A stretch of 64,000 nucleotides of DNA, taken from Nocardioides sambongensis. GTDB taxonomy: Bacteria; Actinomycetota; Actinomycetes; Propionibacteriales; Nocardioidaceae. Both the position numbers and the translations under genes were made by a program. The notes under the pieces are model-generated. The model did not search any database. It was not told where the DNA came from and saw nothing but the letters and a program-made list of their open reading frames with translations. The DNA lies in contig NZ_CP041091.1 in the NCBI RefSeq assembly GCF_006494815.1, positions 2,990,501-3,054,500 on the forward strand. Direction: 5' to 3'. Positions 56,250-64,000 of this stretch are shown here, piece by piece (the first letter of the stretch is position 1; every line of letters begins with the position of its first letter).

Positions 56250-58120
56250 GTGGACCAGAACGAACCGACCGCGTCGATCGAGTCGGCACACGCCGAGCTG
56301 TTGCGAACCTTCCCCTTCTCCGATGTCGAGGACTTCGAGGACGCGGACCGAGGGTTCATCGCGACGCTCGACGACCCGGCCGTCCGGAACGCCGACGGGG
56401 ACGTCGTCTGGGACGCTTCCACCTTCGACTTCCTCTCCGGCGACGCGCCGACGTCGGTGAACCCCAGCCTGTGGCGTCAGGGACAGCTGGTGGCGAAGCA
56501 CGGTCTCTACCAGGTCGTCGAGGGCCTCTACCAGGTCCGCGGCTTCGACCTCTCCGTCGTCTCGTTCATCGAGGGGGAGACCGGCGTGGTCGTGGTCGAC
56601 CCGCTGCTGACCGCCGAGACCGCGGTGGCCGCGCTGGCGCTGTACCGGGAGCACCGCGGCGATCGGCCGATCGTGGCGGTCGTCTACACCCACTCCCACA
56701 TCGATCACTTCGGCGGCATCTTCGGGATGGTCAGCCAGGAGGAGGTGGATGACGGGAAGGTGCAGATCGTCGCGCCGGACGGATTCCTGGAGCACGCCAT
56801 CGCGGAGAACGTCTACGCCGGGACGGCGATGTCGCGGCGCTCCGCCTACATGTACGGCGCGACGCTCGCGCGCGGCCCCCAGGGCCAGGTCGGCGCCGGT
56901 CTGGGCCAGAGCACCTCGACCGGGGAGCCGGGGATCATCGTCCCGACCCTCCTGATCACCACCACCGGAGAGACCCACACCTTCGACGGGGTCGAGATCG
57001 AGTTCCAGATGGCGCCGGGCACCGAGGCGCCCAGCGAGATGCACCTCTACTTCCCCGGCTTCCGGGCGTTGTGCATGGCCGAGAACGCCACCCACACCCT
57101 GCACAACCTGCTCACCCTGCGTGGCGCGGTCGTGCGCGACCCGCACGTGTGGTCGCAGTACCTCACCGAGGCCATCGTCCTGTTCGGCGACAAGACCGAC
57201 GTGCTCTTCGCCCCCACCACTGGCCCACGTGGGGCACCGACAAGGTCGTCGCGCACCTCGCCATCCAACGAGACCTCTACGGCTACCTGCACGACCAGAC
57301 CCTGCGGATGATCAACAAGGGGATGACCGGCGCGGAGATCGCCGAGGTGATCGAGCTCCCGCCGGCGGTCGTCAACACCTGGAGCACACACGGCTACTAC
57401 GGCTCGGTCTCCCACAACGTGAAGGCGATCTACCAGCGCTACATGGGCTGGTTCGACGGCAACCCGGCCCGTTTGTGGGCGCACCCGCCGCAGGCCCTGG
57501 CCGAGCGTCACGTCGCCGCCATCGGCGGCCTGGACCGGACCGTCGAGCTCGCCCAGGAGGCCTACGACTCGGGCGACTTCCGTTGGGCCGCGACGCTGCT
57601 GGACTACGCGGTCTTCACCGACGCCGACCACGCCGCCGCCCGGTCGCTGTACGCCGACACGCTGGAGCAGCTCGGCTACGGCTCCGAGAACGGCACGTGG
57701 CGCAACTTCTTCCTCTCCGGAGCCACCGAGCTCCGCGAGGGCAACTTCGGGACGCCGCTGTCCGCGAACTCGCCCACGATCATGGCGCAGCTGTCGCCGG
57801 AGCAGATGTTCGACGCGATCGCGATCACCGTCGACGGTCCCCGCGCCTGGGACTTCGACCTGGCCCTCGACATCACCTTCACCGACCTGGACCGCAGCTT
57901 CCACGTGACGCTGCGCAACGGCGTGCTGGTCTATCTCGAGAGGGAGCCGGAGGACGCAGCGGCGCTCCACCTGAGGCTGACCAAGCCACGCCTGCTCGGG
58001 ATGCTCGCCGGGGACACCTCGACGGACGGTGTCGAGGTCGACGGCGACATCGGCGTGCTGGAGTCGCTGCTCGGCGTACTCGACCCGGGCGACCCGGACT
58101 TCGACATCGTCGTCCCCTGA
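56250..58120 (+). CDS. Alkylsulfatase-type metallo-beta-lactamase-fold hydrolase (SdsA/BDS1-like); one apparent frameshift
   Basis: About 624 aa. The N-terminal metallo-beta-lactamase domain has the metal motif HSHIDH (residues 148-153) and the downstream AENATHTLHNLLTLRGA with Glu and His ligands. The alkylsulfatase dimerisation domain follows (GWFDGNPARLWAHPPQALAE), then an SCP2-like C-terminal domain (IAITVDGPRAWDFDLALDI). Such enzymes cleave long-chain alkyl sulfates such as SDS. The frame breaks at C-run 57211-57215; one added base restores LFAPHHWPTWGTDKVVAHLA. GTG 56250 has AGGAG upstream. It is followed by a strong hairpin. Confidence 0.88.
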
Positions 58121-58125
58121 CCGGA

Positions 58126-58166
58126 GCGGTCGGCGGCCACCGGCACCACCGGTGGCCGCCGACCGC
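58126..58166. terminator. Bidirectional terminator
   Basis: Eighteen-base perfect arms (58126-58143 and 58149-58166, beginning GCGGTCGGCGG) enclose a five-base loop between two convergent genes. Confidence 0.85.
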
Positions 58167-58179
58167 GGTGGTTCCTCGT

Positions 58180-59412
58180 CTAGCTCGACACGAGGGACGG
58201 CGCCGCCGCGGGACGTAGCCACGCGATCGCGATCGCCGACGCCACGATGCCCGCAGCGCCGGCGATCCAGAGCACGCCCTGATAGCTGTGGACGGCGGCG
58301 ATGCCGGCCGCAGCGCAACCGACGGTGGACCCGATCGCCGAGGCAGCGAAGTAGGCCCCGTTGGCGCGTGTCGGTGACCCGTGCGCGAGGCGGGCGGCGA
58401 GGTCCGGTGCGGCCAGGCGCGGGATCGGTATGCCTTGGTAGGTGATGAGCATCGTGAGGGCGGCGAGGACCAGGACGGGTGTGGTGAAGAGCCCGACCAG
58501 GGCCATCGCCATCGCGCCGAGGCCACGGACGAGGGTCCCGGCGGTGAACACCTCCAGCGAGGTCGTGCGGGCCAGGACGCGGCCGGCGATCAGCAGGGTG
58601 GCGATGTTCAGGCTGCCGGCGAGGCCCACGAGCAGGGCGGTGCCGGTGTCGGTGAACCCGTAGACGGCGGGCATGACGTTGGCGAGCTGGCTGACCAGTC
58701 CGTTGCTGCCGAGGGAGGAGACGAAGACCACGACCAGGAACCCCGCGAAGGCAACGCCCGTCAGCTGACTCCGGGCGGTGTGGTCGCGGGACCCCCGCGC
58801 GGGCACCGGCGCTTCCCCGGACCTGATCGAGGACGCCACGTCGTGCGTGGTGAGCCAGGTGACCAGCGCTGCGGCGGCGAGCACCACGGTGCACACCAGG
58901 AAGATCGAGGACGCCGCCCACGCGAGCTCCGTCGCGACCGCCACGATCACCGCCCCGACCAGGACGCCGACCGGGTAGGCGAGGTTGAAGCGGGTGAGCC
59001 GGCGCGCCGCGACGTCGGCCGGGTCGCCGGCTCCGACGATGAGTGCCGGGCCGATCGTGCCCTGTGCTGCCCACGCCGCTCCGAGGAGGAGTCCGAACAG
59101 CGGTGAATACCACTCCACGGCGGCGTCGACGGCGAGGAGAGCGTAGGAACCTGCCATCGCCACCAGCGACAACGTGTAGGCGACCCGGTGCGTCCGGGTC
59201 CGGTCGACCAGCGACCCCACCACCGGCCCGATGGCCGCGGCCAGGCTCAGCACCGCGAACACCACCCCCACGCGCCACGGCTCGCCGGTGACGTTCGTGA
59301 CGAACGGCGGCAGCAGGAGGGTCAGGAACGATCCCGTGGCCGCGCCCGTCGCGACGTTCGAGAGCATCCACCACTCCGGCGCCGCCGTCGTACCCCCGCT
59401 GTGAGGCCTCAC
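58180..59412 (-). CDS. MFS transporter
   Basis: A 410-aa protein with about 12 hydrophobic segments and the loop GPVVGSLVDRTRTHRVAYTL, as in MFS antiporters. The start GTG 59412 is uncertain; it has GGTGAGG nearby. It is divergent from the DUF1254 gene. The substrate is unknown. Confidence 0.8.
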   Translation of the reverse strand: MRPHSGGTTAAPEWWMLSNVATGAATGSFLTLLLPPFVTNVTGEPWRVGVVFAVLSLAAAIGPVVGSLVDRTRTHRVAYTLSLVAMAGSYALLAVDAAVEWYSPLFGLLLGAAWAAQGTIGPALIVGAGDPADVAARRLTRFNLAYPVGVLVGAVIVAVATELAWAASSIFLVCTVVLAAAALVTWLTTHDVASSIRSGEAPVPARGSRDHTARSQLTGVAFAGFLVVVFVSSLGSNGLVSQLANVMPAVYGFTDTGTALLVGLAGSLNIATLLIAGRVLARTTSLEVFTAGTLVRGLGAMAMALVGLFTTPVLVLAALTMLITYQGIPIPRLAAPDLAARLAHGSPTRANGAYFAASAIGSTVGCAAAGIAAVHSYQGVLWIAGAAGIVASAIAIAWLRPAAAPSLVSS

Positions 59413-59568
59413 CAGGGTCCCCCGGGCATCGAGCCAGCCACGACGTCCACCTCTCCCCGCTGGTCGACAGCCGGACCGCAGCCGGTTCCGCTACCGTCAC
59501 CCTCGGCGGACATGGTGCCACCATCTCTTCACCCCCACCGATACCTGCAGCTGACAGCGAGGACCCGG

Positions 59569-60519
59569 ATGAGCACTCCCGAGACGGTCGACTGGGACAA
59601 CTTCGCCCGTGCCGAGACCGCCCACTACCTGACCGAGCAGCTCCAGAAGGCTCCGGTCAACGAGTACTTCCACAACCGGGTCCCGGTGAACGTCGAGAAC
59701 CAGGTGATCATCCGGTCCAACGTGGACCTGATCTACTCCTACGCGGTGGTCGACGTCACCGAGCAGGCGACGTTCTCCCTCGCGCCGTCCGAGGAGTACC
59801 AGATCGACCAGATCATCGATGAGAACCACTACGTCGCCGGCGTGGTCTACCCCGGCGAGACCCTCACCCTGCGCAACAGCGACCTGACCAGCGGCACCCA
59901 CGTCTACATCCTCGGCCGAACCGCGACCAACGGCGGGATCGACCGGGCCCACGAGCTGCAGGACCTGCGACGCATCGAGTCCGCGACCGCCAACCCCTAC
60001 GTGGCCCCGAACTACGACCAGGACAGCCTGGTCGAGATGCGCAAGAAGATCGAGGCGCGGGCCGCCGAGGCGGACTTCAGCAAGGGCTTCGGCACGCCGG
60101 AGTCGACCACGCCCGAGCAACACGCCCTCGCCGCCGAGCTCGGTTGGGGCGGGCTGCCCCCGCAGCACGCGCAGTACTTCCAGGCCCGGACCACCAGCAC
60201 CGGCTGCGACGCCTGGACCTTCCCCGTCCCGCCCCTGGACTACGAGCACAACGGCTACTTCTCGGTCATCAAGTACGACGACTCCGGCTGGCTCGACGTC
60301 GACCGGCCCGGCCTCTCCGACTCAGACATCTCCCGCAACGACGACGGGACGATCACGATCTGGTTCGGGGACGAGCGCTGCGCCGGCCGGGCGAACGTGA
60401 TCGAGACGACCGAGGGCCAGGAGTTCTTCTACGGAATCCGGCTCTACCGACCCCGTGACGTCGACGAGACCCGGGCCTTCATCGAGCAGCTGCGGTCCAC
60501 GCCGATCGCACCCGCCTGA
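59569..60519 (+). CDS. DUF1254/DUF1214 domain protein
   Basis: A 316-aa protein with no signal peptide. The N-terminal part (NRVPVNVENQVIIRSNVDLI, SAVVD-like SYAVVDVTEQ) matches the DUF1254 start. The C-terminal part (GYFSVIKYDDSGWL, DDGTITIWFGDE, FFYGIRLYRPRD) matches DUF1214. The family's function is not established. GAGG lies seven bases before ATG 59569. The protein is small for the family, with a shortened middle region. Confidence 0.75.
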   Translation: MSTPETVDWDNFARAETAHYLTEQLQKAPVNEYFHNRVPVNVENQVIIRSNVDLIYSYAVVDVTEQATFSLAPSEEYQIDQIIDENHYVAGVVYPGETLTLRNSDLTSGTHVYILGRTATNGGIDRAHELQDLRRIESATANPYVAPNYDQDSLVEMRKKIEARAAEADFSKGFGTPESTTPEQHALAAELGWGGLPPQHAQYFQARTTSTGCDAWTFPVPPLDYEHNGYFSVIKYDDSGWLDVDRPGLSDSDISRNDDGTITIWFGDERCAGRANVIETTEGQEFFYGIRLYRPRDVDETRAFIEQLRSTPIAPA

Positions 60520-60569
60520 GCTGACCCCCGGGTGGGACGGGCGTCGATGTGCCCGTGGTTGCCCGGCCC

Positions 60570-61715
60570 TCAGGGGGTCTGCAGGACGTGCACGGCGCAG
60601 ACGGCGCCGAGCCCGACCATGTGGGCCAGCCCCGTACGGGCTCCGGGGTGTTGCCGGGCGCCGGCTTCGCCGCGGAGCTGGGTGGTGATCTCGCCGATCT
60701 GCGCGACGCCGGTCGGGCCGATCGGGTGACCGAAGCCGAGCAGTCCGCCGGAAGTGCTGACGGCGACCCGCCCGCCGAGGTCGAACTCGCCCGCGGCAAG
60801 GGACAAGGCGGCTCGACCCTCCTCAGCCAGGCCCATCGCCTCGATGTACTGCAGCTCCTCGATGGAGAAGGCATCGTGCAGCTCGACGACGTCGAGGTCA
60901 TCAGGCCCGATGCCGGCCTGGGCGTAGGCGTCGGCCACCGTCGCGCGAGTCAGCTCCGCGTCGAAGCTCTTGGCTCCGTACAGCTCCTCGCTGCGCAGCG
61001 AGGACGACAGGACCCGCACGCACCGGCTCCGGTCGAGTCCGAGGTCGTCGATGGCGTCGTCGGAGACGACGACGACGGCCGCTGCCCCCTCACCGAGCGG
61101 GCAGCACTGAAGCCGGGTGAGCGGGCCTGCGATCGGTGGGCCGGCCAGCACCTCCTGGGGGCTGCGTGCCTTCGGGCGCTGGGCGTTGGGGTTGAGCGCG
61201 GCGTTGGCGAAGTTCTTCACCGCGACCGCTGCGAGATGCTCGGGCTTCGCTCCTGCTCGGTCGAGGTACTCGTCGGCCAGCAGCGCGAAGTGCGCCACCG
61301 GGGGCACGTAGTCCGCAGCGAGCGAGGGCACGCCGGTGGCGTTGCTGGCACCGGAGGAGGTCGGCAGCTTGTCGACGCCCAGCACGAGAGAGACGTCGCT
61401 GGTGCCTGCGGCCACGTCGTGGCAGGCGAGCCGGAATGCCGAGGAGCCCGACGCTGAGGCGTTCTCGACCTGCATCATCGGGATTCCGGTCACGCCGAGG
61501 TGCTTCAGCAGCGGCCGGGACGCGGCCATGCCGAGCATCGCTGTCGCCGTGTAGGCGCTGTCGACGCGTGGCCATCCCAGGCCCGCGTCACCGAGCGCCT
61601 GCCTGACCGCGGTCAGCCCGAGCTGGACGTACGGCGTCGGTCCGGGCTTCTGGAAGCGGTGCCACCCGACGCCTGCGACGTAGACCGGGCGTTGCTGGGC
61701 GAGGGTGATCTTCAC
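60570..61715 (-). CDS. Thiolase-superfamily protein (lipid-transfer/SCP2-thiolase type) with nucleophile Cys replaced by Ser
   Basis: A 381-aa protein with thiolase landmarks: VENASASGSSAFRLACHDV, VELHDAFSIEELQ and LLGFGHPIGPTGVAQIGE. In true thiolases the first segment carries the catalytic Cys (N-A-C-A-S-G); here it is Ser. The following gene partner encodes a DUF35 OB-fold protein, and the two overlap (ATGA). This combination is known from lipid-transfer-protein aldolases and acyl-transfer enzymes in steroid and lipid degradation, so retro-aldol or condensing chemistry is more likely than thiolysis. The pathway is inferred. Confidence 0.82.
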   Translation of the reverse strand: MKITLAQQRPVYVAGVGWHRFQKPGPTPYVQLGLTAVRQALGDAGLGWPRVDSAYTATAMLGMAASRPLLKHLGVTGIPMMQVENASASGSSAFRLACHDVAAGTSDVSLVLGVDKLPTSSGASNATGVPSLAADYVPPVAHFALLADEYLDRAGAKPEHLAAVAVKNFANAALNPNAQRPKARSPQEVLAGPPIAGPLTRLQCCPLGEGAAAVVVVSDDAIDDLGLDRSRCVRVLSSSLRSEELYGAKSFDAELTRATVADAYAQAGIGPDDLDVVELHDAFSIEELQYIEAMGLAEEGRAALSLAAGEFDLGGRVAVSTSGGLLGFGHPIGPTGVAQIGEITTQLRGEAGARQHPGARTGLAHMVGLGAVCAVHVLQTP

Positions 61716-62140
61716 GCTTCCTCCCGCGAGGTGCCAGCGGAGGTCGGGGTGAACCTGAGCTCGGCTACCTGGATGTCGTCTCGAGTGGCTGGGACCGTGA
61801 TCGCCCGGACCCGGGTGCCGATCGACGCCTCGGCGGCGTCGACCAGCACGGCGCGCACCACCGGTCCCTCATCGAGCACAACCGATGCCAAGCGGTACGG
61901 CGTGGGCACCGCCGGGTCGGGGTGGACGTGAACGTCGGTGACTGCCGAGATCGTGCCCGCCCCGGCGAGGACGACGCGAGTGATCGCGTCCCCATGGTCC
62001 CCGTTCGCTTCGGACCCGTAGTCCTGGAACGGGAAGGACACATTGCCGGCGGAGTCGCGCAGACCGGTGAGCGTCGGGACGCCCGAGTCGTCGACGTCGT
62101 ACAGCAGCGGATCGGCGGAGGCGATGTTGCGGGCGCTCAT
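61712..62140 (-). CDS. DUF35 OB-fold protein, partner of the thiolase-like gene
   Basis: A 142-aa protein. OB-fold-type segments are present (GTISAVTDVHVHPDPAVPTP, YRLASVVLDEGPVVRAVLVD, IGTRVRAITVPA). The usual four-Cys zinc ribbon at the N-terminus is absent; the N-terminal half reads DYGSEANGDHGDA. Partners of this family bind the acyl-CoA for thiolase-like enzymes. ATG 62140 overlaps the acyl-CoA ligase stop (ATGA), and its stop overlaps the thiolase start. Confidence 0.8.
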   Translation of the reverse strand: MSARNIASADPLLYDVDDSGVPTLTGLRDSAGNVSFPFQDYGSEANGDHGDAITRVVLAGAGTISAVTDVHVHPDPAVPTPYRLASVVLDEGPVVRAVLVDAAEASIGTRVRAITVPATRDDIQVAELRFTPTSAGTSREEA

Positions 62141-63693
62141 CGGGTGCCGATCGGAGCAGCGGAGCTCTTCAGGTACGGCTCCCGCAGAACGCGCTTGAGG
62201 TTCTTGCCCAGCGAGTTCACAGGGATCTCGTCGATGAACCGGATCTCCCGCGGCCACTTGTACTTGGCCAGCTTGCCGTCCAGGAAGGTGAAGAGCTCTT
62301 CGGTGCCGACGGAGCTGCCGGACACGGGCTGCACGAACGCCAGCGGCTGCTCGCCGTGATCCTCGTCGGGCACACCGATCACGGCGACGTTGGCGACAGC
62401 CGGATGCGTGGCCAGGACGGCCTCGGTCTCGGCGGGGTAGATGTTGACCCCGCCGGCGATGATCATGTCGGTGATCCGGTCGTAGAGGAACAAGACGCCG
62501 TCCTCGTCGAGGTGACCGACGTCGCCGGTGTGGTAGAAGCCGTCCTCGGTGATCTTGTCGGGACCGAGCGGCCCCCGCCCGATGTAGCCGCTGATGACGT
62601 TCGGAGTCTTGACGGTGATCTCCCCGGTCTCACCGACCCCGACAGGCTTGCCATCAGCGTCGACCACGCGCACCTCGACCTGCCGGAAGGGCATCCCGGT
62701 GGCGCTGGGCTTCGCCGCGAGCAACTCCGGGGTGGCGCCGGCGATCATGCCGGCCTCCGTGGCGCCGTAGATCTCGTAGATCACGTCGCCGAAGAGGTCG
62801 ACGGTCTCCTGCTTGAGCTCCTGGCTGAACGGTGCGGCACCACCGAGCAGGTAGCGGATGGTCGACACGTCGTACTTGCCACGGACCTCGGCGGGCAGCT
62901 TGAGGATCCGCTGCAGCATCGTGGGCACGGAGATCCAGTGGGTGATGCCGTGCCGGGCGATCAGCGCGAGCACATCCTCAGCGTCGAAACGCCGCTGGAA
63001 GACGACCGTGCCACCGGATTGGAGGGCGAACTGGGTGTACGACGGTCCGGCACCGTGGTGCATCGGCAAGTTGATCAGGGTCTTGTTGCCAGGACCGCCG
63101 GCCGCCATGTCGAACATGACCGACATCCCGTAGTCAAGACGTACCTCGTCGCCGACGGCGGTCTGGAAACCGCCGAGCGGCGCGCCCTTCGGCGCACCGG
63201 TGGTCCCCGAGGAGTAGATGATGAGAGGAGCGAGCAGCTGGGCCGGACGGTCCTCGAGGTCACCGGCGTCGATCAGGTCGACCAGCAGTTCGGCTCCCTC
63301 GGCGGGCACGTCGACCGAGACGATGACCCTGAGGTCGAGGTCGGCCCACGCGTCGACGAGGGTCGCCGGGTCGGCGTCGTCGATGATGGCTGCGGTGACC
63401 TCGCAGTCGCTGGCGATGTAGTGCGACTCCGGCGGCGAGAGCCGGTAGTTGACCGCGACGATGACCGCGCCGAGCTTGGCGAGCGCCAGGGAGACGATCA
63501 TCCACTCCAACCGGGTGTGCATGCGAACCGCCACGCGGTCACCGGCCCTCACTCCCCGCTGCGCGAGCGAGGAGGCGAGCTTGTCCGCCTGGACGTTCCA
63601 TTCCCGCCAGGTCAAGGTCCGGTCGTCTTCGGTGGCACAAACGGCGTCGATGTCGGCAGGCGCGAACGCCGGTGCCGGGGTCAGTTCAGGCAT
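62137..63693 (-). CDS. Acyl-CoA synthetase (AMP-binding)
   Basis: A 518-aa adenylate-forming ligase. The phosphate loop YSSGTTGAPKGAP, the core IYEIYGATEAGM, DGFYHTGDVGHLDEDGVL and the catalytic Lys near the C-terminus (VNSLGKNLKR) are all intact. It activates a carboxylic acid to its CoA thioester for the following genes. It may act on a fatty acid or steroid side chain; the substrate is unknown. First complete gene of a coupled three-gene set. Confidence 0.9.
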   Translation of the reverse strand: MPELTPAPAFAPADIDAVCATEDDRTLTWREWNVQADKLASSLAQRGVRAGDRVAVRMHTRLEWMIVSLALAKLGAVIVAVNYRLSPPESHYIASDCEVTAAIIDDADPATLVDAWADLDLRVIVSVDVPAEGAELLVDLIDAGDLEDRPAQLLAPLIIYSSGTTGAPKGAPLGGFQTAVGDEVRLDYGMSVMFDMAAGGPGNKTLINLPMHHGAGPSYTQFALQSGGTVVFQRRFDAEDVLALIARHGITHWISVPTMLQRILKLPAEVRGKYDVSTIRYLLGGAAPFSQELKQETVDLFGDVIYEIYGATEAGMIAGATPELLAAKPSATGMPFRQVEVRVVDADGKPVGVGETGEITVKTPNVISGYIGRGPLGPDKITEDGFYHTGDVGHLDEDGVLFLYDRITDMIIAGGVNIYPAETEAVLATHPAVANVAVIGVPDEDHGEQPLAFVQPVSGSSVGTEELFTFLDGKLAKYKWPREIRFIDEIPVNSLGKNLKRVLREPYLKSSAAPIGTR

Positions 63694-63730
63694 CTCTTCT
63701 CCTCGGGATCGATGGTGCTGGGGACCGGCG

Positions 63731-64000
63731 TCAGGAGAGGCCGCCGCGGGCGCCGCCGCTGACGGGGATGACCTGACCGGTCACGAAGTTGGACAGCGGC
63801 GAGGCGAGCCAGAGGATGGCGTCGGCGGCCTCGGTGATCGTGCCGGTGCGCCCCATGGCGGCGCCGAACATGGGGCGCGGGGCGAACAGGTCGCGCTCCT
63901 CGGTGGGATCGAAGCCCATCGCCTCCAGCGTCTTGTCCGGCACCCCGAGCGGGACCTCGCGCCCACCGACCTTGATCGATTGCTGGGCAGACTGCGGAGC
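63731..64000 (-). CDS. Short-chain dehydrogenase/reductase, C-terminal part only (runs off window)
   Basis: The frame is open to base 64000, so the N-terminal two-thirds is missing. The visible part (GRTGTITEAADAILWLASPL, then NFVTGQVIPVSGGARGGLS) is the standard SDR C-terminus. It lies upstream of, and on the same strand as, the acyl-CoA ligase, with a 37-base gap, so it probably belongs to the same lipid-degradation operon. Confidence 0.82.
   Translation of the reverse strand, partial: APQSAQQSIKVGGREVPLGVPDKTLEAMGFDPTEERDLFAPRPMFGAAMGRTGTITEAADAILWLASPLSNFVTGQVIPVSGGARGGLS

Noticed and set aside
57047..59524. An 825-codon minus-strand frame across the alkylsulfatase and MFS genes
   Set aside because: It runs antisense to the sulfatase and in the wrong frame of the MFS gene, and has no family motifs.
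1..64000. CRISPR array, rRNA operon, riboswitch or prophage
   Set aside because: I saw no regularly spaced repeats, no rRNA sequence, no recognisable riboswitch core and no phage structural genes.

Overview
The window is high-GC, densely coded DNA with actinobacterial habits: short intergenic gaps, many ATGA/GTGA start-stop overlaps, frequent GTG/TTG starts, a PknB-type kinase, a DUF222/HNH gene, and tadA paired with its actinobacterial partner gene. A Nocardioidaceae-like soil or marine actinobacterium fits best, but this is inferred from gene content only. No insertion sequence, integrase, CRISPR array or rRNA was seen. One tRNA-Ser(CGA) is present.

Layout. 1-3.6 kb (+): a Rieske oxygenase, its flavin/2Fe-2S reductase and a FAD amine oxidase, probably methyl-ammonium (betaine-type) catabolism. 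3.6-9.3 kb: a PadR regulator with its membrane partner, a lone LigD-type phosphoesterase, a DUF222/HNH protein, a small repeat protein, tRNA-Ser, an effector-binding-domain protein and an aldo-keto reductase. 9.4-14.8 kb: an Entner-Doudoroff block (zwf-edd-eda) facing a ROK repressor gene. 14.8-22 kb: tadA pair, the lysG/lysE-type regulator/exporter pair, upp, pntAB and thpR. 22-46 kb: a large L-rhamnose locus. 46-64 kb: VIT1-type transporter, acyl-CoA dehydrogenase, PknB-like kinase, sirtuin, TetR, a secreted Ig-like protein, an ABC exporter, an alkylsulfatase-type beta-lactamase-fold enzyme, MFS, DUF1254, and a lipid-degradation set (thiolase-like, DUF35, acyl-CoA ligase, SDR) that runs off the right edge.

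The rhamnose locus is the most coherent system. Two exported rhamnosidases of unrelated families (GH78 and GH106) would release rhamnose, and RhaSTPQ would import it. RhaM, RhaI, RhaB and a fused RhaEW would convert it to dihydroxyacetone phosphate and L-lactate. A lactate oxidation operon, lutABC, follows on the same strand and ends in a 78-aa LuxR-type HTH protein. A divergent LacI-family gene and three TGAAA-type palindromes, one of them 18 kb away in front of the GH78 gene, suggest one regulon.

A quality warning applies. Eight genes contain ten reading-frame breaks. Every one is repaired by adding a single C or G to a run of 3-5 C/G bases, and the restored proteins read through family motifs. 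This looks like systematic homopolymer under-calling in the source assembly rather than gene decay.

No stretch longer than about 300 bases lacks a gene. The longest gaps (44805-45029, 53383-53601, 18110-18291, 56097-56249 and 3640-3790) are promoter-sized. Regulatory signals found in them are listed; in 18110-18291 and 56097-56249 nothing beyond weak promoter-like bases was seen.
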